Position numbers and translations under genes: made by a program
Shown: positions 33,815 to 41,614 of the stretch, piece by piece
Position numbering within the stretch: position 1 is the stretch's first letter
Layout: every line of letters starts with the position of its first letter
The notes under the pieces: generated by a model
The model's database searches: none
Seen by the model: only the letters and a program-made list of their open reading frames with translations
What the model was told of the DNA's origin: nothing
Source of the DNA: Acidobacteriaceae bacterium
GTDB lineage: Bacteria; Acidobacteriota; Terriglobia; Terriglobales; Acidobacteriaceae
Direction: 5' to 3'
DNA length: 41,614 bases
Assembly: GCA_030037705.1 (NCBI GenBank)
Contig: JASHQE010000090.1
Span: 1-41,614, forward strand

Positions 33815-35878
33815 TCATCGCATGATTCGAAAGATGTGTGCGGGCTGGACACCCGGCCGCAGCGCTATATAGTTCCGGCGGTCGCGCCATGTGTAGCTCT
33901 GTTCGGATAGAAGGTCCTCGACGACAAACGCCTCCCCTGGCGAGATTCCGATCTGGCTCAGATCAAGATCTGTCCAGCCGGTTTGTTCGTTGAAGGCGTC
34001 AAGATTAACGGCTACCAGGACCGTATTTTCAGAACCGGGCGTCGATTTCGAGTAGCAAAGCAGATTGGGATTGTCGATCGAATGAAAGTGAAGCGACGAG
34101 TTTGCATGCAGCGCGGAATTCTCGCGGCGAATACGGTTGAGCGCGGTAATCAAAGGAACCAGCGAACCTGGCGCATTCCGATCCCGCTGACGAATTTCGT
34201 ACTTCTCGCTGTTGAGATATTCTTCTGATTCGGCCTTCCCCGGAGCCGGTTTTGCCGGCGCGTTCTCCGCCAGCTCATATGCCGGTCCATAGATTCCGTA
34301 ATTCGAAGAGAGTGTCGCAGCCAGGATGACTCTTTGCGCAAATGCGGACCGTCCGCCTTCCTGAAGAGTTTTATGCAAGATGTCCGGCGTGTTCGGCCAG
34401 AAGTTGGGCCTGAAGAATTCGCTGACCGGCGGCCGCGTGATCTCTTCGAGATAACTGATGAGCTCTGCCTTGCTATTGCGCCACGTGAAATAGGTATAGG
34501 ACTGCGTGAATCCACGCTTGGCTAACCCATACATTACATGCGGCCGCGTGAATGCCTCGGCAAGAAAAATCACTTCAGGATACTTGCTGTTCAGCTTACC
34601 AAGGCACCACTCCCAAAAGGGCAGCGCTTTGGTGTGTGGATTATCGACCCGAAAAACACGCACGCCGTGCTCAATCCAAAACTCAAAAATGGAATACAAT
34701 TCTCCCCACAATCGCCGCCAGTCCGGCGATTCGAAATTGAGCGGATAAATATCCTGATATTTCTTCGGCGGATTTTCCGCATACTGGATCGAACCGTCAG
34801 GCCGAATCATGAACCAGTTTGGATGCTCTGTGACCCACGGATGGTCCGGAGAGCACTGAAAGGCGATGTCGAGCGCAATCTCCACTTTGTAGTTCTTTGC
34901 GGTTGTAACCAGGTGATCAAAGTCAGCAAAAGTGCCGAGCTGCGGATGAATTGACTTATGCCCGCCGCAATCACCGTTCTGCTTTGCGCCAAGAGTTTCA
35001 CATGGGAAAACTTCTTTGTCGCCGATCGCCCACGGGCTTCCAGGCGCGGCGGAGCCGGCGTTCACGCTATTATTTGGCCCTTTTCGAAACGCACGACCGA
35101 TGGGGTGGATTGGAGGCAAGTAAAGAACGTCGAATCCCATGCTTGCAATCTCCGGCAACTGCCTTTCCACGTCGGTGAAGGTTCCATGCTGGCCAGGAAC
35201 GGGCGATGCGGAACGTGGAAATATCTCGTACCACGATGAAAAGCACGCCAGTTCTCGGTCAACCGCAACGGGAAATTCTATCTCGCACTGTGTAGCGTGG
35301 CGCAGATCGGGATAATCGGCCAGCGATCGATGAAGTTCCCCGCTAAGCGGATATTCATAGATGCTCCGATTCTCATCGGCGAGTTGGTTGAGCAGCTTGG
35401 CTGCCTCGGTGAACCGTCTGGCATCTGCGCCGCGAGCCCTGAGTGAAGCTTCGTGAAGCAGAATCGCCCCTGATCGAAAAGCGAGCGGCAGATCACGCGC
35501 ACTCGATTCCGCATCTGGATTGCCGCGGTCGGTTTCGGAAGCCTGCGCGCCAAGCCGTTTCTTCAGATCGCTGGCCCAAGTTTCGAAGTGATCGATCCAG
35601 CCTTGAATCGTGAAACTCCACAAGCCGATCTTGTCCACGCGGAACGCTCCGCTCCACACATCGTTGCCTTCGGCTTGCATCGGCGTGAATCGCCACCGCC
35701 GCTCGGTCTTGTGGCGATAAAGAAGGCGCGCCGCCAGCAGGTCATGCCCGTCTGCGTAGATCGCCGCGGAGACCGCCACTTCATCGTTCACAATCCGTCG
35801 CACCGGATGCCTGCCGCCCTCGATATGGGGGGCAATGCCTTCAATAACGACACGCCTGGGCCCGTCTGTAAACTTCAT
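33815..35878 (-). CDS. glgE: Alpha-1,4-glucan:maltose-1-phosphate maltosyltransferase
   Basis: A 687-residue GH13_3 enzyme that transfers maltose from maltose-1-phosphate to the non-reducing end of alpha-1,4-glucan. The N-terminal domain opens [20 protein letters not shown]. Catalytic-domain landmarks are [40 protein letters not shown], the nucleophile in [13 protein letters not shown] (D412) and the acid/base in [11 protein letters not shown] (E441), followed by PNTPDIL. A C-terminal beta domain ends at HIFRIMR. ATG 35878 or GTG 35881 are both possible, with GAGG 7-10 bases upstream. The treS-mak gene follows after 61 bases, so substrate-making and substrate-using enzymes are coexpressed. 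Confidence 0.96.
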   Translation of the reverse strand: MKFTDGPRRVVIEGIAPHIEGGRHPVRRIVNDEVAVSAAIYADGHDLLAARLLYRHKTERRWRFTPMQAEGNDVWSGAFRVDKIGLWSFTIQGWIDHFETWASDLKKRLGAQASETDRGNPDAESSARDLPLAFRSGAILLHEASLRARGADARRFTEAAKLLNQLADENRSIYEYPLSGELHRSLADYPDLRHATQCEIEFPVAVDRELACFSSWYEIFPRSASPVPGQHGTFTDVERQLPEIASMGFDVLYLPPIHPIGRAFRKGPNNSVNAGSAAPGSPWAIGDKEVFPCETLGAKQNGDCGGHKSIHPQLGTFADFDHLVTTAKNYKVEIALDIAFQCSPDHPWVTEHPNWFMIRPDGSIQYAENPPKKYQDIYPLNFESPDWRRLWGELYSIFEFWIEHGVRVFRVDNPHTKALPFWEWCLGKLNSKYPEVIFLAEAFTRPHVMYGLAKRGFTQSYTYFTWRNSKAELISYLEEITRPPVSEFFRPNFWPNTPDILHKTLQEGGRSAFAQRVILAATLSSNYGIYGPAYELAENAPAKPAPGKAESEEYLNSEKYEIRQRDRNAPGSLVPLITALNRIRRENSALHANSSLHFHSIDNPNLLCYSKSTPGSENTVLVAVNLDAFNEQTGWTDLDLSQIGISPGEAFVVEDLLSEQSYTWRDRRNYIALRPGVQPAHIFRIMR

Positions 35879-36227
35879 CACCCTCGTTCCTCAACCGCGA
35901 ATCTAGCTGCGACGGACTCTAGCGATGGTGAAAGCATCGAAGACGCAGATGGAGCAATAGACCCTGAGTAAACAGCGCGTGATAGGAAAGATGCAGATTT
36001 GCGTTGGCGGGTTACTCGCGGCGGGAAAGAATTGGAACGTGGTCTGTAGCCGGGCGATCGTGCTCGTTCAAGAAGCTCTCTATCATTGGCACGGAGGCAG
36101 ATCTGTGTCACGCTGGAACACGGTCAAGCGTGCTGGCACATTGCAGAACCGGTCTTGCCAGCAGGCTATCCACTTTATTGCGTGGGCGCAACCGCAATTT
36201 TCGAAACGCATCAACTTTCGAAACACA
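35879..36227. other. Intergenic region between glgE and the CCA-like gene
   Basis: About 350 bases, upstream of glgE and downstream of the CCA-like gene (both minus strand). It should hold the glgE promoter, but no clear consensus is visible on the minus strand. The only structure seen is a 17-base imperfect tandem repeat at its right end. Confidence 0.35.
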
Positions 36228-36232
36228 TCAGC
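36199..36232. repeat. Short tandem repeat, two 17-base units
   Basis: TTTCGAAACGCATCAAC is followed at once by TTTCGAAACACATCAGC, with two mismatches. The pair spans the stop codon of the CCA-like gene. It may be replication slippage; no function is suggested. Confidence 0.6.
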
Positions 36233-38246
36233 GTTTTTTTGCCGATTTTGCGGCGGACTTTTTCTCCGGCGCCTTGGAATGCTTGAGCGGATGCGACGCT
36301 TTGCCGGGTTTCGCGGCAGCCTTATGCGCTGGCTTGGCCTTGGGTGCAGCGTGCTTCGCGGCAGAAGCCTTGCCCTGCGCTTTAGCTGCGCTCTTTGCAG
36401 CAGTTTTCACCACAGCCTTGCCTCGCGGTGAAGCGGCGGCGGCTTTACTCTGCGCAGTCTGCTTCTTGGCTGGCGCTTTGCCCGCTGCTGGCTTGGCCTT
36501 GCTCGCCGAAGCCGCCTTGGCTCCACTGGCTGCGGATTTTGGTGCGGGCACGGTCTTTGCCTTTACTTCGGATTTAGGTTGATCCGTGGGCCCAGCCTTT
36601 GCCGTCTTAGCCGGCGCTTCCATCGCCTGTGCAGCAACGACGGGCTTCGCCGTAATTTTACGTGCCGCCTCAGGGGGCTTGGCCTCGCCTTTTTTTGCGG
36701 CGGGCTTTTTAGCAGCAGGTTCCGGCTCCGTCTCCGCCTCCTGCTCATCTTCCTCTTCGGGCTCATCTTCTGCAGATTCCGATTCCAGATCCCTCTTGGG
36801 CATGCTCAGACCCAAGTCCATCTCGTCCTCATCGCCGTCCGCCTCCTCCAGGTCCTCGTCTCCGGCGATTGCGTCTTCCTCCTCTTCATCCTGCCCATAC
36901 GCGTGTCCCTTAAGCTTGGACTCTGCACTCCGGCGAGCGCGGGTTCTTTTAATGCTGACCTGCGGGGGTGGCGCTGGCGGCGAATGCGGCTCCAAATAGG
37001 CGCGCATCTCCTCCGGGGTGGTCAAACGGCCATCAATTAATTCGAGGAAGATCGAGTGAACCAGTTCCGCATAGCCCGGCAGCTCGGGCGTAATCCGCAT
37101 CTCCTGCATCAAGGCATAGGGAACACGCTGGCGCGCCTCCGGCCACACCTTCAGGAAGAGATTGAACCGCTCCTGAACAGCAGGAACTTTGCTAGTAAAT
37201 CCAAGCCAAAGTACAGCTTCCGGATCATAGCTCGTAAACAGCTTGAAGCTCGCCGAAGGCACAGCGTTCTGTTTAGCCAGCAGCGTCTTCGCAAATCCCG
37301 CAGCTGCCGCATCGAGGCTGTTCCACTCCTCTACAAATCCCGGCCTGAGCATCAGCTTCTTGAGTGCTGTCAGATCCTTCGGCGCCAGCTTCGCGGTCAA
37401 AAGCTGCATCTGGGCTGCCGACATGTCGGGGTGCACACCCTGCATCTGGAGCTCAACTGCCAGCTCATGCAGTGCTTTCAATTTCTCCTCGTCCGCCTTG
37501 GAAACCGTCCATGCCGGACAAAGAACTTTCATCCACCCCTCATTCTCAAGCGCTTGCAGCACCTTCAGACCATCTTCTTCGTGGCCAATCTGTTCCAACT
37601 CCTGACTGCGCGCATGAGAGGAAAAAGATTCGATGACGCCCTCAATCTTGGCGTTCTCATACCGGGAAAACGTCCTCGGGTCCATCTCCCAACCCAGGCG
37701 GGCGCGGTACCGGGTAGCCCGGATCAGCAATGCGGGCTCTTCCAGGAACCCGTAATTGGAAACCAGGCGCAGAGTTCGCGATTCGATATCCGCCGCCCCA
37801 TTCAACGGGTCCATTAGAAGACCGAAAGACCCTTCGTTCAGCGAGAGGGCCATGGAGTTTGCCGTAAAGTCCCGGCGCCGGAGGTCCTCCTGGATTGAAG
37901 CGGAATGGAAGACCGGATGCCCCGGTTTCGGGTACTCCACGCGATGCGTACTGATCAGATCAACCCTGACGGTGCCCGGGAAACAGAGATAAAGGCTCCG
38001 CGAGGATTCCTCCTCGCCCCACACCTTGGCCCCTAATTTCTCCAGTGGTTTCTTAAGCTTGAGTGCGTTTCCATGAATTGCCACTTCAAGTTCGCGCACA
38101 GCATGTCCGCTGGTAAGGTCCCGGACTGCATCTCCCGTGAGGAAAAGGATCGTGCCCGCCTCTCGCGCAGCTTCCCGTAAATGATTCAGCGCATTACGCT
38201 GATCCGCCGAAAGGCGGTGCTCCAGCAGATAGATGTAATCAGGCAT
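36228..38246 (-). CDS. CCA-adding-enzyme-like protein with acidic and histone-H1-like tail
   Basis: 672 residues from ATG 38246, chosen because GAGG lies five bases upstream and MPDYIYLLEHRLS matches the opening I remember for this acidobacterial family. Residues ~30-150 are a poly(A) polymerase/tRNA nucleotidyltransferase head (LFLTGDAVRDLTSG, DLRRRDFTANSMA, LLMDPLNGAADI, EEPALLIRATRYRARLGW), followed by the helical part to ~430. The usual GG is GD (38-39), and the catalytic DxD is ExE (E52-L-E54), so nucleotidyl transfer may be lost. Residues ~450-510 are highly acidic (DEEEEDAIAGDEDLEEADGD) and ~510-672 are Lys/Ala/Pro-rich repeats like histone H1, likely disordered and nucleic-acid binding. 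It could be a divergent tRNA-CCA enzyme or an RNA-binding pseudoenzyme. Confidence 0.8.
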   Translation of the reverse strand: MPDYIYLLEHRLSADQRNALNHLREAAREAGTILFLTGDAVRDLTSGHAVRELEVAIHGNALKLKKPLEKLGAKVWGEEESSRSLYLCFPGTVRVDLISTHRVEYPKPGHPVFHSASIQEDLRRRDFTANSMALSLNEGSFGLLMDPLNGAADIESRTLRLVSNYGFLEEPALLIRATRYRARLGWEMDPRTFSRYENAKIEGVIESFSSHARSQELEQIGHEEDGLKVLQALENEGWMKVLCPAWTVSKADEEKLKALHELAVELQMQGVHPDMSAAQMQLLTAKLAPKDLTALKKLMLRPGFVEEWNSLDAAAAGFAKTLLAKQNAVPSASFKLFTSYDPEAVLWLGFTSKVPAVQERFNLFLKVWPEARQRVPYALMQEMRITPELPGYAELVHSIFLELIDGRLTTPEEMRAYLEPHSPPAPPPQVSIKRTRARRSAESKLKGHAYGQDEEEEDAIAGDEDLEEADGDEDEMDLGLSMPKRDLESESAEDEPEEEDEQEAETEPEPAAKKPAAKKGEAKPPEAARKITAKPVVAAQAMEAPAKTAKAGPTDQPKSEVKAKTVPAPKSAASGAKAASASKAKPAAGKAPAKKQTAQSKAAAASPRGKAVVKTAAKSAAKAQGKASAAKHAAPKAKPAHKAAAKPGKASHPLKHSKAPEKKSAAKSAKKR

Positions 38247-38528
38247 CCGTTCCTCTGCCTCCGCCGTCTTAATTCGCCTCCAAGTGCCTGATGCTGCTGC
38301 TTTTATCAAGCTGGAAGGGCAGAACCAGCAAACCTGTACATTAACACAACCCGGCCCCGCTTTACTAGGCCTAACGCAAAGAGATTAGGAGTGTTGCGCC
38401 CACTGAATTAATACCGCAGGTTTGGAGTGACCCCTGAAGTGATCACTGACCGGACCTGACGATGAACAAAAAATGGCGGTCGACCGGATACTGGCCTACA
38501 CAATTCGGCGGGATCTGGCCGGCTCTTC

Positions 38529-39065
38529 ATGCGAAAATCCAATCGGATGGCCTCTGCCCGCAAACCCGTGATCATACGCAAGTTCTCCAGGGATTGGTTC
38601 GCCGGCTACGCGGATGCGAGCCTCGGACGGGATTTGGCAGAACTGGAGATTCTCGACCTCACAGGAAAAGTGATGCGAATGGCCTGGGACCAGGTGAAAT
38701 GGGTCTGCTATGTCCGCGAACTCCCCTCCGCTTCAGCAGACCAGACAAACCCGGAGCGGCTCTTACGCAAGCACTTCTCGATCCGTCCTAGAACTGCCGG
38801 CCTTTGGCTCCGCCTGAAACTTGCCGATGGCGATGAGTTGGAGGGGCTGGCTGCCAATGATCTGACCTTGGTGGAGGGTCCTGGTTTGCTGCTTATCCCT
38901 CCCGACACCCGTTCCAACACGCAGCGTATTTACATTCCCCGCTCTGCGATTCAGGCTCTGGAGGTGCTCAGCCTCATCGGCGCCCCTGGCCGCAAACGCG
39001 CCGCGCCCGTTCCAGCCGGATCTGGCCAACCGGAACTTTTTCCGGGAGAATCAGAAGTTTCCTAG
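38529..39065 (+). CDS. Conserved-looking hypothetical protein (DUF6982-like)
   Basis: A 178-residue soluble protein without signal peptide or membrane segment. It contains ARKPVIIRKFSRDWFAGYA, LEILDLTGKVMRMAWDQVKW, WLRLKLADGDELEGLAANDL and IYIPRSAIQALEVLSLIG, a run of beta strands reminiscent of a PilZ-like or Sm-like barrel pair, and ends in a flexible tail. I associate it loosely with DUF6982 proteins of Acidobacteria but cannot assign a function. ATG 38529 lacks a good ribosome binding site; ATG 38547 (MASARKP) is an alternative. Its TAG stop overlaps the stop of the convergent glycosyltransferase within a single CTAG. Confidence 0.65.
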   Translation: MRKSNRMASARKPVIIRKFSRDWFAGYADASLGRDLAELEILDLTGKVMRMAWDQVKWVCYVRELPSASADQTNPERLLRKHFSIRPRTAGLWLRLKLADGDELEGLAANDLTLVEGPGLLLIPPDTRSNTQRIYIPRSAIQALEVLSLIGAPGRKRAAPVPAGSGQPELFPGESEVS

Positions 39066-40279
39066 AAATGACTGTGGATTGGTTCTGCCGCCTGCGCCAA
39101 TATCTCTGTATAGAAACTGGTTACCAGTCTGAGCACCCCCTCATCCGTGTAACGTTCCATAACCCGGCGGCGTGCCGCGCGGCCCAAGCAATCGCGCAGC
39201 TCAGGGTTATTGAGAAGTTCGAGCACAGCCTGCCTGATCGCCGCTGGCGAGCCCGGCGGGATCAGCAATCCCGTCACACCGGACACAATCGAATCACGTG
39301 AGCCTGTCGTGTCTGTCGTAATGACGGGAAGCCCGGTGGCCGCCGCTTCGAGAACAACATTCGGAAAGCCCTCCCGCCACGTCGGCAGGACCATCACGTC
39401 CATGGCGCGATAGTAAGGCGCGGCGTCGTGTACGAAACCCGTCAGATGAACGCGCGGATGTTGCATGATCCCTCGGCGCACCGCGGGCGCCAGCGCATCT
39501 TCTGCATCATCGAACCAACCCACCAGTAACAGCCGCGCCGAAGGCTCGGTGTGCAAAATTGTTTCGAAAGTTTCGACCAGTTCCGGCACACCTTTGTCCC
39601 GGGTCAACCGTCCCACGAAGCCGATTACGCGATCTTCGCGCGAGAAACCCAACCGGATGCGCATGTCGCCCGGTCCGGGCGAAAACCGGTGTACGTCAAC
39701 GCCGCCGCTGCTGCCGTCTCCCAGTACAAGCAGTTTCTTACCCGGTGCCACGCGCAGCGCCAGCGCCTCCGCACGCAGGCTTTCGCTGTTGCATAGCACC
39801 ACGTGTACGCACGCGGCGGCTAACTTTTCCGCTGCCAGCAAAATACGCCGTTTGAGGCCCCTGGCGGTTTCCAGGCGCAGCCCGCGCAGCACATAGACCC
39901 GCAGCGGAATTCCGTGCAACCAAGCCGCCAGAGAACCCAGCAGTCCTGCCTTCGGCGTGCTGAACTCAACCATATCCGGCTTGCACTTCCCTATCAATCG
40001 CCAGAGCCGCACCAGCGATACCAGATCGGCAAGAGGCGCGATCTCCCGGCGCATGGGAATCGCAACCGCTTCCACTCCTGCGCGCTCGGCAGTTTGCTCC
40101 AGCAACTCGCCGGGGCTCGCCACGACGATCACTCGAAATCCAGCCTCACGTAGCGCCTGGAGCCGCCCACGCAGGACCAGACACGTCTGTGAATGTGTAA
40201 TACCCACCAGGATCAAAGGCCTTCGGGCAGACCGGCTGGGCAGGGCGGCAATCACCTGCTGAACCGCAGAAGCTGCCAT
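39062..40279 (-). CDS. Glycosyltransferase family 4 protein
   Basis: A 405-residue GT-B retaining glycosyltransferase. The N-lobe opens RRPLILVGITHSQTCLVLRG and has PDMVEFSTPKAGLLGSLAAW. The GT4 C-lobe starts near DRVIGFVGRLTRDKGVPELV, with HLTGFVHDAAPYYRAMDVMV, PTWREGFPNVVLEAAATGLP (the EX7E motif) and GSRDSIVSGVTGLLIPPGSP. The N-lobe resembles capsule and exopolysaccharide enzymes that use polyprenyl-linked acceptors, but donor and acceptor cannot be read. It is divergent from the GT4 gene starting at 40433, and the two probably belong to one polysaccharide locus continuing to the right. Confidence 0.92.
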   Translation of the reverse strand: MAASAVQQVIAALPSRSARRPLILVGITHSQTCLVLRGRLQALREAGFRVIVVASPGELLEQTAERAGVEAVAIPMRREIAPLADLVSLVRLWRLIGKCKPDMVEFSTPKAGLLGSLAAWLHGIPLRVYVLRGLRLETARGLKRRILLAAEKLAAACVHVVLCNSESLRAEALALRVAPGKKLLVLGDGSSGGVDVHRFSPGPGDMRIRLGFSREDRVIGFVGRLTRDKGVPELVETFETILHTEPSARLLLVGWFDDAEDALAPAVRRGIMQHPRVHLTGFVHDAAPYYRAMDVMVLPTWREGFPNVVLEAAATGLPVITTDTTGSRDSIVSGVTGLLIPPGSPAAIRQAVLELLNNPELRDCLGRAARRRVMERYTDEGVLRLVTSFYTEILAQAAEPIHSHF

Positions 40280-40329
40280 AAGGAGCCTACGTTTCTGGGG
40301 GATGGATCAGATTGGTTGGGGAGAGAACA

Positions 40330-40449
40330 ATGGAACTGTATCACTACAAAACAAAAAATGGCGAGGAATTTGTAGATGGATTAAAAAATCCTCGTACATT
40401 AGAATCTTTTTCCCCCGACACTTTGGATTTTTATGGCGCGGAACCTTAG
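40330..40449 (+). CDS. Possible small ORF, 39 residues
   Basis: ATG 40330 follows GGGGAGAG by four bases, a better ribosome binding site than that of the next gene, and encodes MELYHYKTKNGEEFVDGLKN then PRTLESFSPDTLDFYGAEP before TAG 40447-40449. The end overlaps the start of the GT4 gene by 17 bases in another frame, so it could be a leader for translational coupling. The opening faintly resembles the start of RelE/HigB-type toxins but is far too short to be one. It may be non-coding. Confidence 0.25.
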   Translation: MELYHYKTKNGEEFVDGLKNPRTLESFSPDTLDFYGAEP

Positions 40450-41614
40450 GGTCCTCTTGCTGATTCCTCATCTGGGCGGCGGCGGCGCGGAGAAAGTTGC
40501 TGCACTGTTAGCCCGGGGATTATGCAAAACAAAATACGAAGTTCACCTGGCCACGATCACCCCCAATGCGGCCGGTGCGGAACCCCTCCCGCCAGAAGTC
40601 GCCGTTCATGAGCTCGGTGCACATAGAATCCGCGCAGGAGCCTTCCGATTGGTATGCCTGGCGCGCCGGCTCAAGCCCGATGTGATCCTGTCTGGCATGT
40701 TTCACCTCAATTTTCTGGTTCTTTTACTTCGGCCTTTTTTCCCACGACAAACCCGGGTTCTCATCCGGCAAAACGCAACGGTCTCTTCGGCCTTGGCCTC
40801 CGGTGATCTCTCCTGGTACATGCTGTTGTTGTACCGGTTCACGTATCGCTGGGCCGACCGCATCATCTGCCAGTCACAGGCCATGGCTGATGACCTTGCC
40901 TCGGAGCTCAACATCCGGAAAGACCGGATTCTTGTTCTTCCCAATCCTGTCGACTTCGACGGAATCCGCGCGGCAGCTTATGCTTCACCTTCAAAATCAG
41001 TTCCATGGTCCGGCGTGGGACCGCGTCTGCTTGCCGTGGGAAGACTCGCACCTGATAAGGGTTTCGACCTGCTGCTGGAGGCGTTTGCCGCTGTACGGGA
41101 AAGGTACCGAGATGCTGAACTCATCATCGCGGGCTCTGGCCGGGAAGAATCGGCGCTCCAATTGCAATGTCACTCGCTCGGCCTGGAAGGCGCGGTGCGC
41201 TTCACCGGCTATGTCCGGCGGCCGTATGATCTCTACGCCGGCGCTTCCCTCTTCGCGCTCTCTTCCCGCCAAGAAGGCATGTCCAATTCACTTCTGGAAG
41301 CCGCCGTTGCCGGTCTGCCAATCGTCGCCACGCCGGCGTCGGACGGCATCGTCGATCTGCTGCGCAGCTTGGATGGCGCTTGGCTAGCGCAGGAGACCAC
41401 CGGCGCGGCGCTTGCCTCCGCTCTGCTGAAAGCCCTTAGCCAACTCGGCCCAGGGCAACGGTTCCGCCGCTCCTTTTCAAACGAATTCGCCTTCGAATCG
41501 GCGATTGAAAGGTATGAAGAACTGATCGATGATGTCGGCACACAGCCTGAGCCAAACCACATTGCTCTTGTCATCCCGACACTTGACCGGATCGGCGGAG
41601 CAGAACGCCATGTG
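40433..41614 (+). CDS. Glycosyltransferase family 4, apparent tandem-domain fusion (partial at right edge)
   Basis: The frame is open from ATG 40433 to the window edge (394 codons). Residues 1-~365 are a full GT4 enzyme: RVLLLIPHLGGGGAEKVAAL, VLPNPVDFD, LLAVGRLAPDKGFDLLLEAF, ELIIAGSGREESALQ, VRFTGYVRRPYDLYAGASLF and RQEGMSNSLLEAAVAGLPIV (EX7E-type). After ERYEELIDDVGTQPEP the frame continues without a stop into ALVIPTLDRIGGAERHV, which looks like the first strand and GGAE loop of a second GT4 N-lobe. The gene therefore probably encodes two glycosyltransferase domains in one chain. No strong ribosome binding site precedes this ATG, and the small ORF upstream may couple it. Confidence 0.85.
   Translation, partial: MARNLRVLLLIPHLGGGGAEKVAALLARGLCKTKYEVHLATITPNAAGAEPLPPEVAVHELGAHRIRAGAFRLVCLARRLKPDVILSGMFHLNFLVLLLRPFFPRQTRVLIRQNATVSSALASGDLSWYMLLLYRFTYRWADRIICQSQAMADDLASELNIRKDRILVLPNPVDFDGIRAAAYASPSKSVPWSGVGPRLLAVGRLAPDKGFDLLLEAFAAVRERYRDAELIIAGSGREESALQLQCHSLGLEGAVRFTGYVRRPYDLYAGASLFALSSRQEGMSNSLLEAAVAGLPIVATPASDGIVDLLRSLDGAWLAQETTGAALASALLKALSQLGPGQRFRRSFSNEFAFESAIERYEELIDDVGTQPEPNHIALVIPTLDRIGGAERHV

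Noticed and set aside
35979..37817. Several plus-strand frames opposite the CCA-like gene
   Set aside because: The low-complexity Lys/Ala tail of the minus-strand gene leaves other frames open. The products are compositionally biased and resemble no family.
38438..38447. Perfect 10-base palindrome AGTGATCACT upstream of the hypothetical gene
   Set aside because: It is a single short palindrome without a second copy or a nearby promoter match, so chance is sufficient.
38462..38791. Plus-strand frame of 109 codons starting upstream of the hypothetical protein
   Set aside because: It overlaps the 178-residue frame, which has a far more protein-like sequence with alternating beta strands.

Overview
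The window looks like a chromosomal segment of an acidobacterium (Acidobacteriota, probably Terriglobales). The basis is a ~1280-residue Oar-type TonB-dependent receptor with an N-terminal carboxypeptidase-regulatory-like domain, a huge secreted NHL/Ig/RHS protein, a remnant of a regulator-like protein I associate with this phylum, and moderately high G+C. No rRNA, tRNA, CRISPR array, insertion sequence or phage module was recognised. Assignments come from reading motifs by eye; no database search was possible.

Left part (1-11390, minus strand): one secreted protein of about 3680 residues. It carries two six-repeat NHL blocks, Ig-like domains, a DUF2341/LamG-like region, a long YD-repeat shell, an RHS core and a cysteine-rich variable tail. 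Four bases after its stop begins a small ORF that runs off the left edge and resembles DUF4279 proteins. Together they read as an RHS polymorphic toxin with its immunity gene.

Middle part (12002-23200): a small secreted c-type cytochrome and an Oar-like TonB-dependent receptor (plus strand). Next is a minus-strand set of an SDR oxidoreductase, two paralogous SRPBCC/AHSA1 proteins and an ECF sigma factor with a SnoaL-like tail. A secreted GH79-like glycoside hydrolase follows, with a clear intrinsic terminator. Between these lie three probable gene remnants: a regulator-like N-terminus, the end of a Fic-family protein and the end of a spherulin-4-like protein.

Trehalose/alpha-glucan cluster (23464-35878): treY and treZ (plus strand) face a minus-strand run of glgE, a treS-maltokinase fusion, a degenerate GT-A-like protein and an MscS-type membrane protein. 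TreS/Mak and GlgE convert trehalose to maltose-1-phosphate and then alpha-glucan, while TreY/TreZ turn alpha-glucan back into trehalose. The cluster therefore encodes both arms of a trehalose-glucan cycle, plausibly for osmotic or desiccation stress. Branching and debranching enzymes are not in the window.

Right part (36228-41614): a CCA-adding-enzyme-like protein whose DxD is replaced by ExE and which carries an acidic then Lys/Ala-rich histone-H1-like tail; a small conserved-looking hypothetical; a GT4 glycosyltransferase on the minus strand; and a divergent GT4 gene that appears to continue into a second GT4 domain at the right edge, suggesting the border of a polysaccharide locus.
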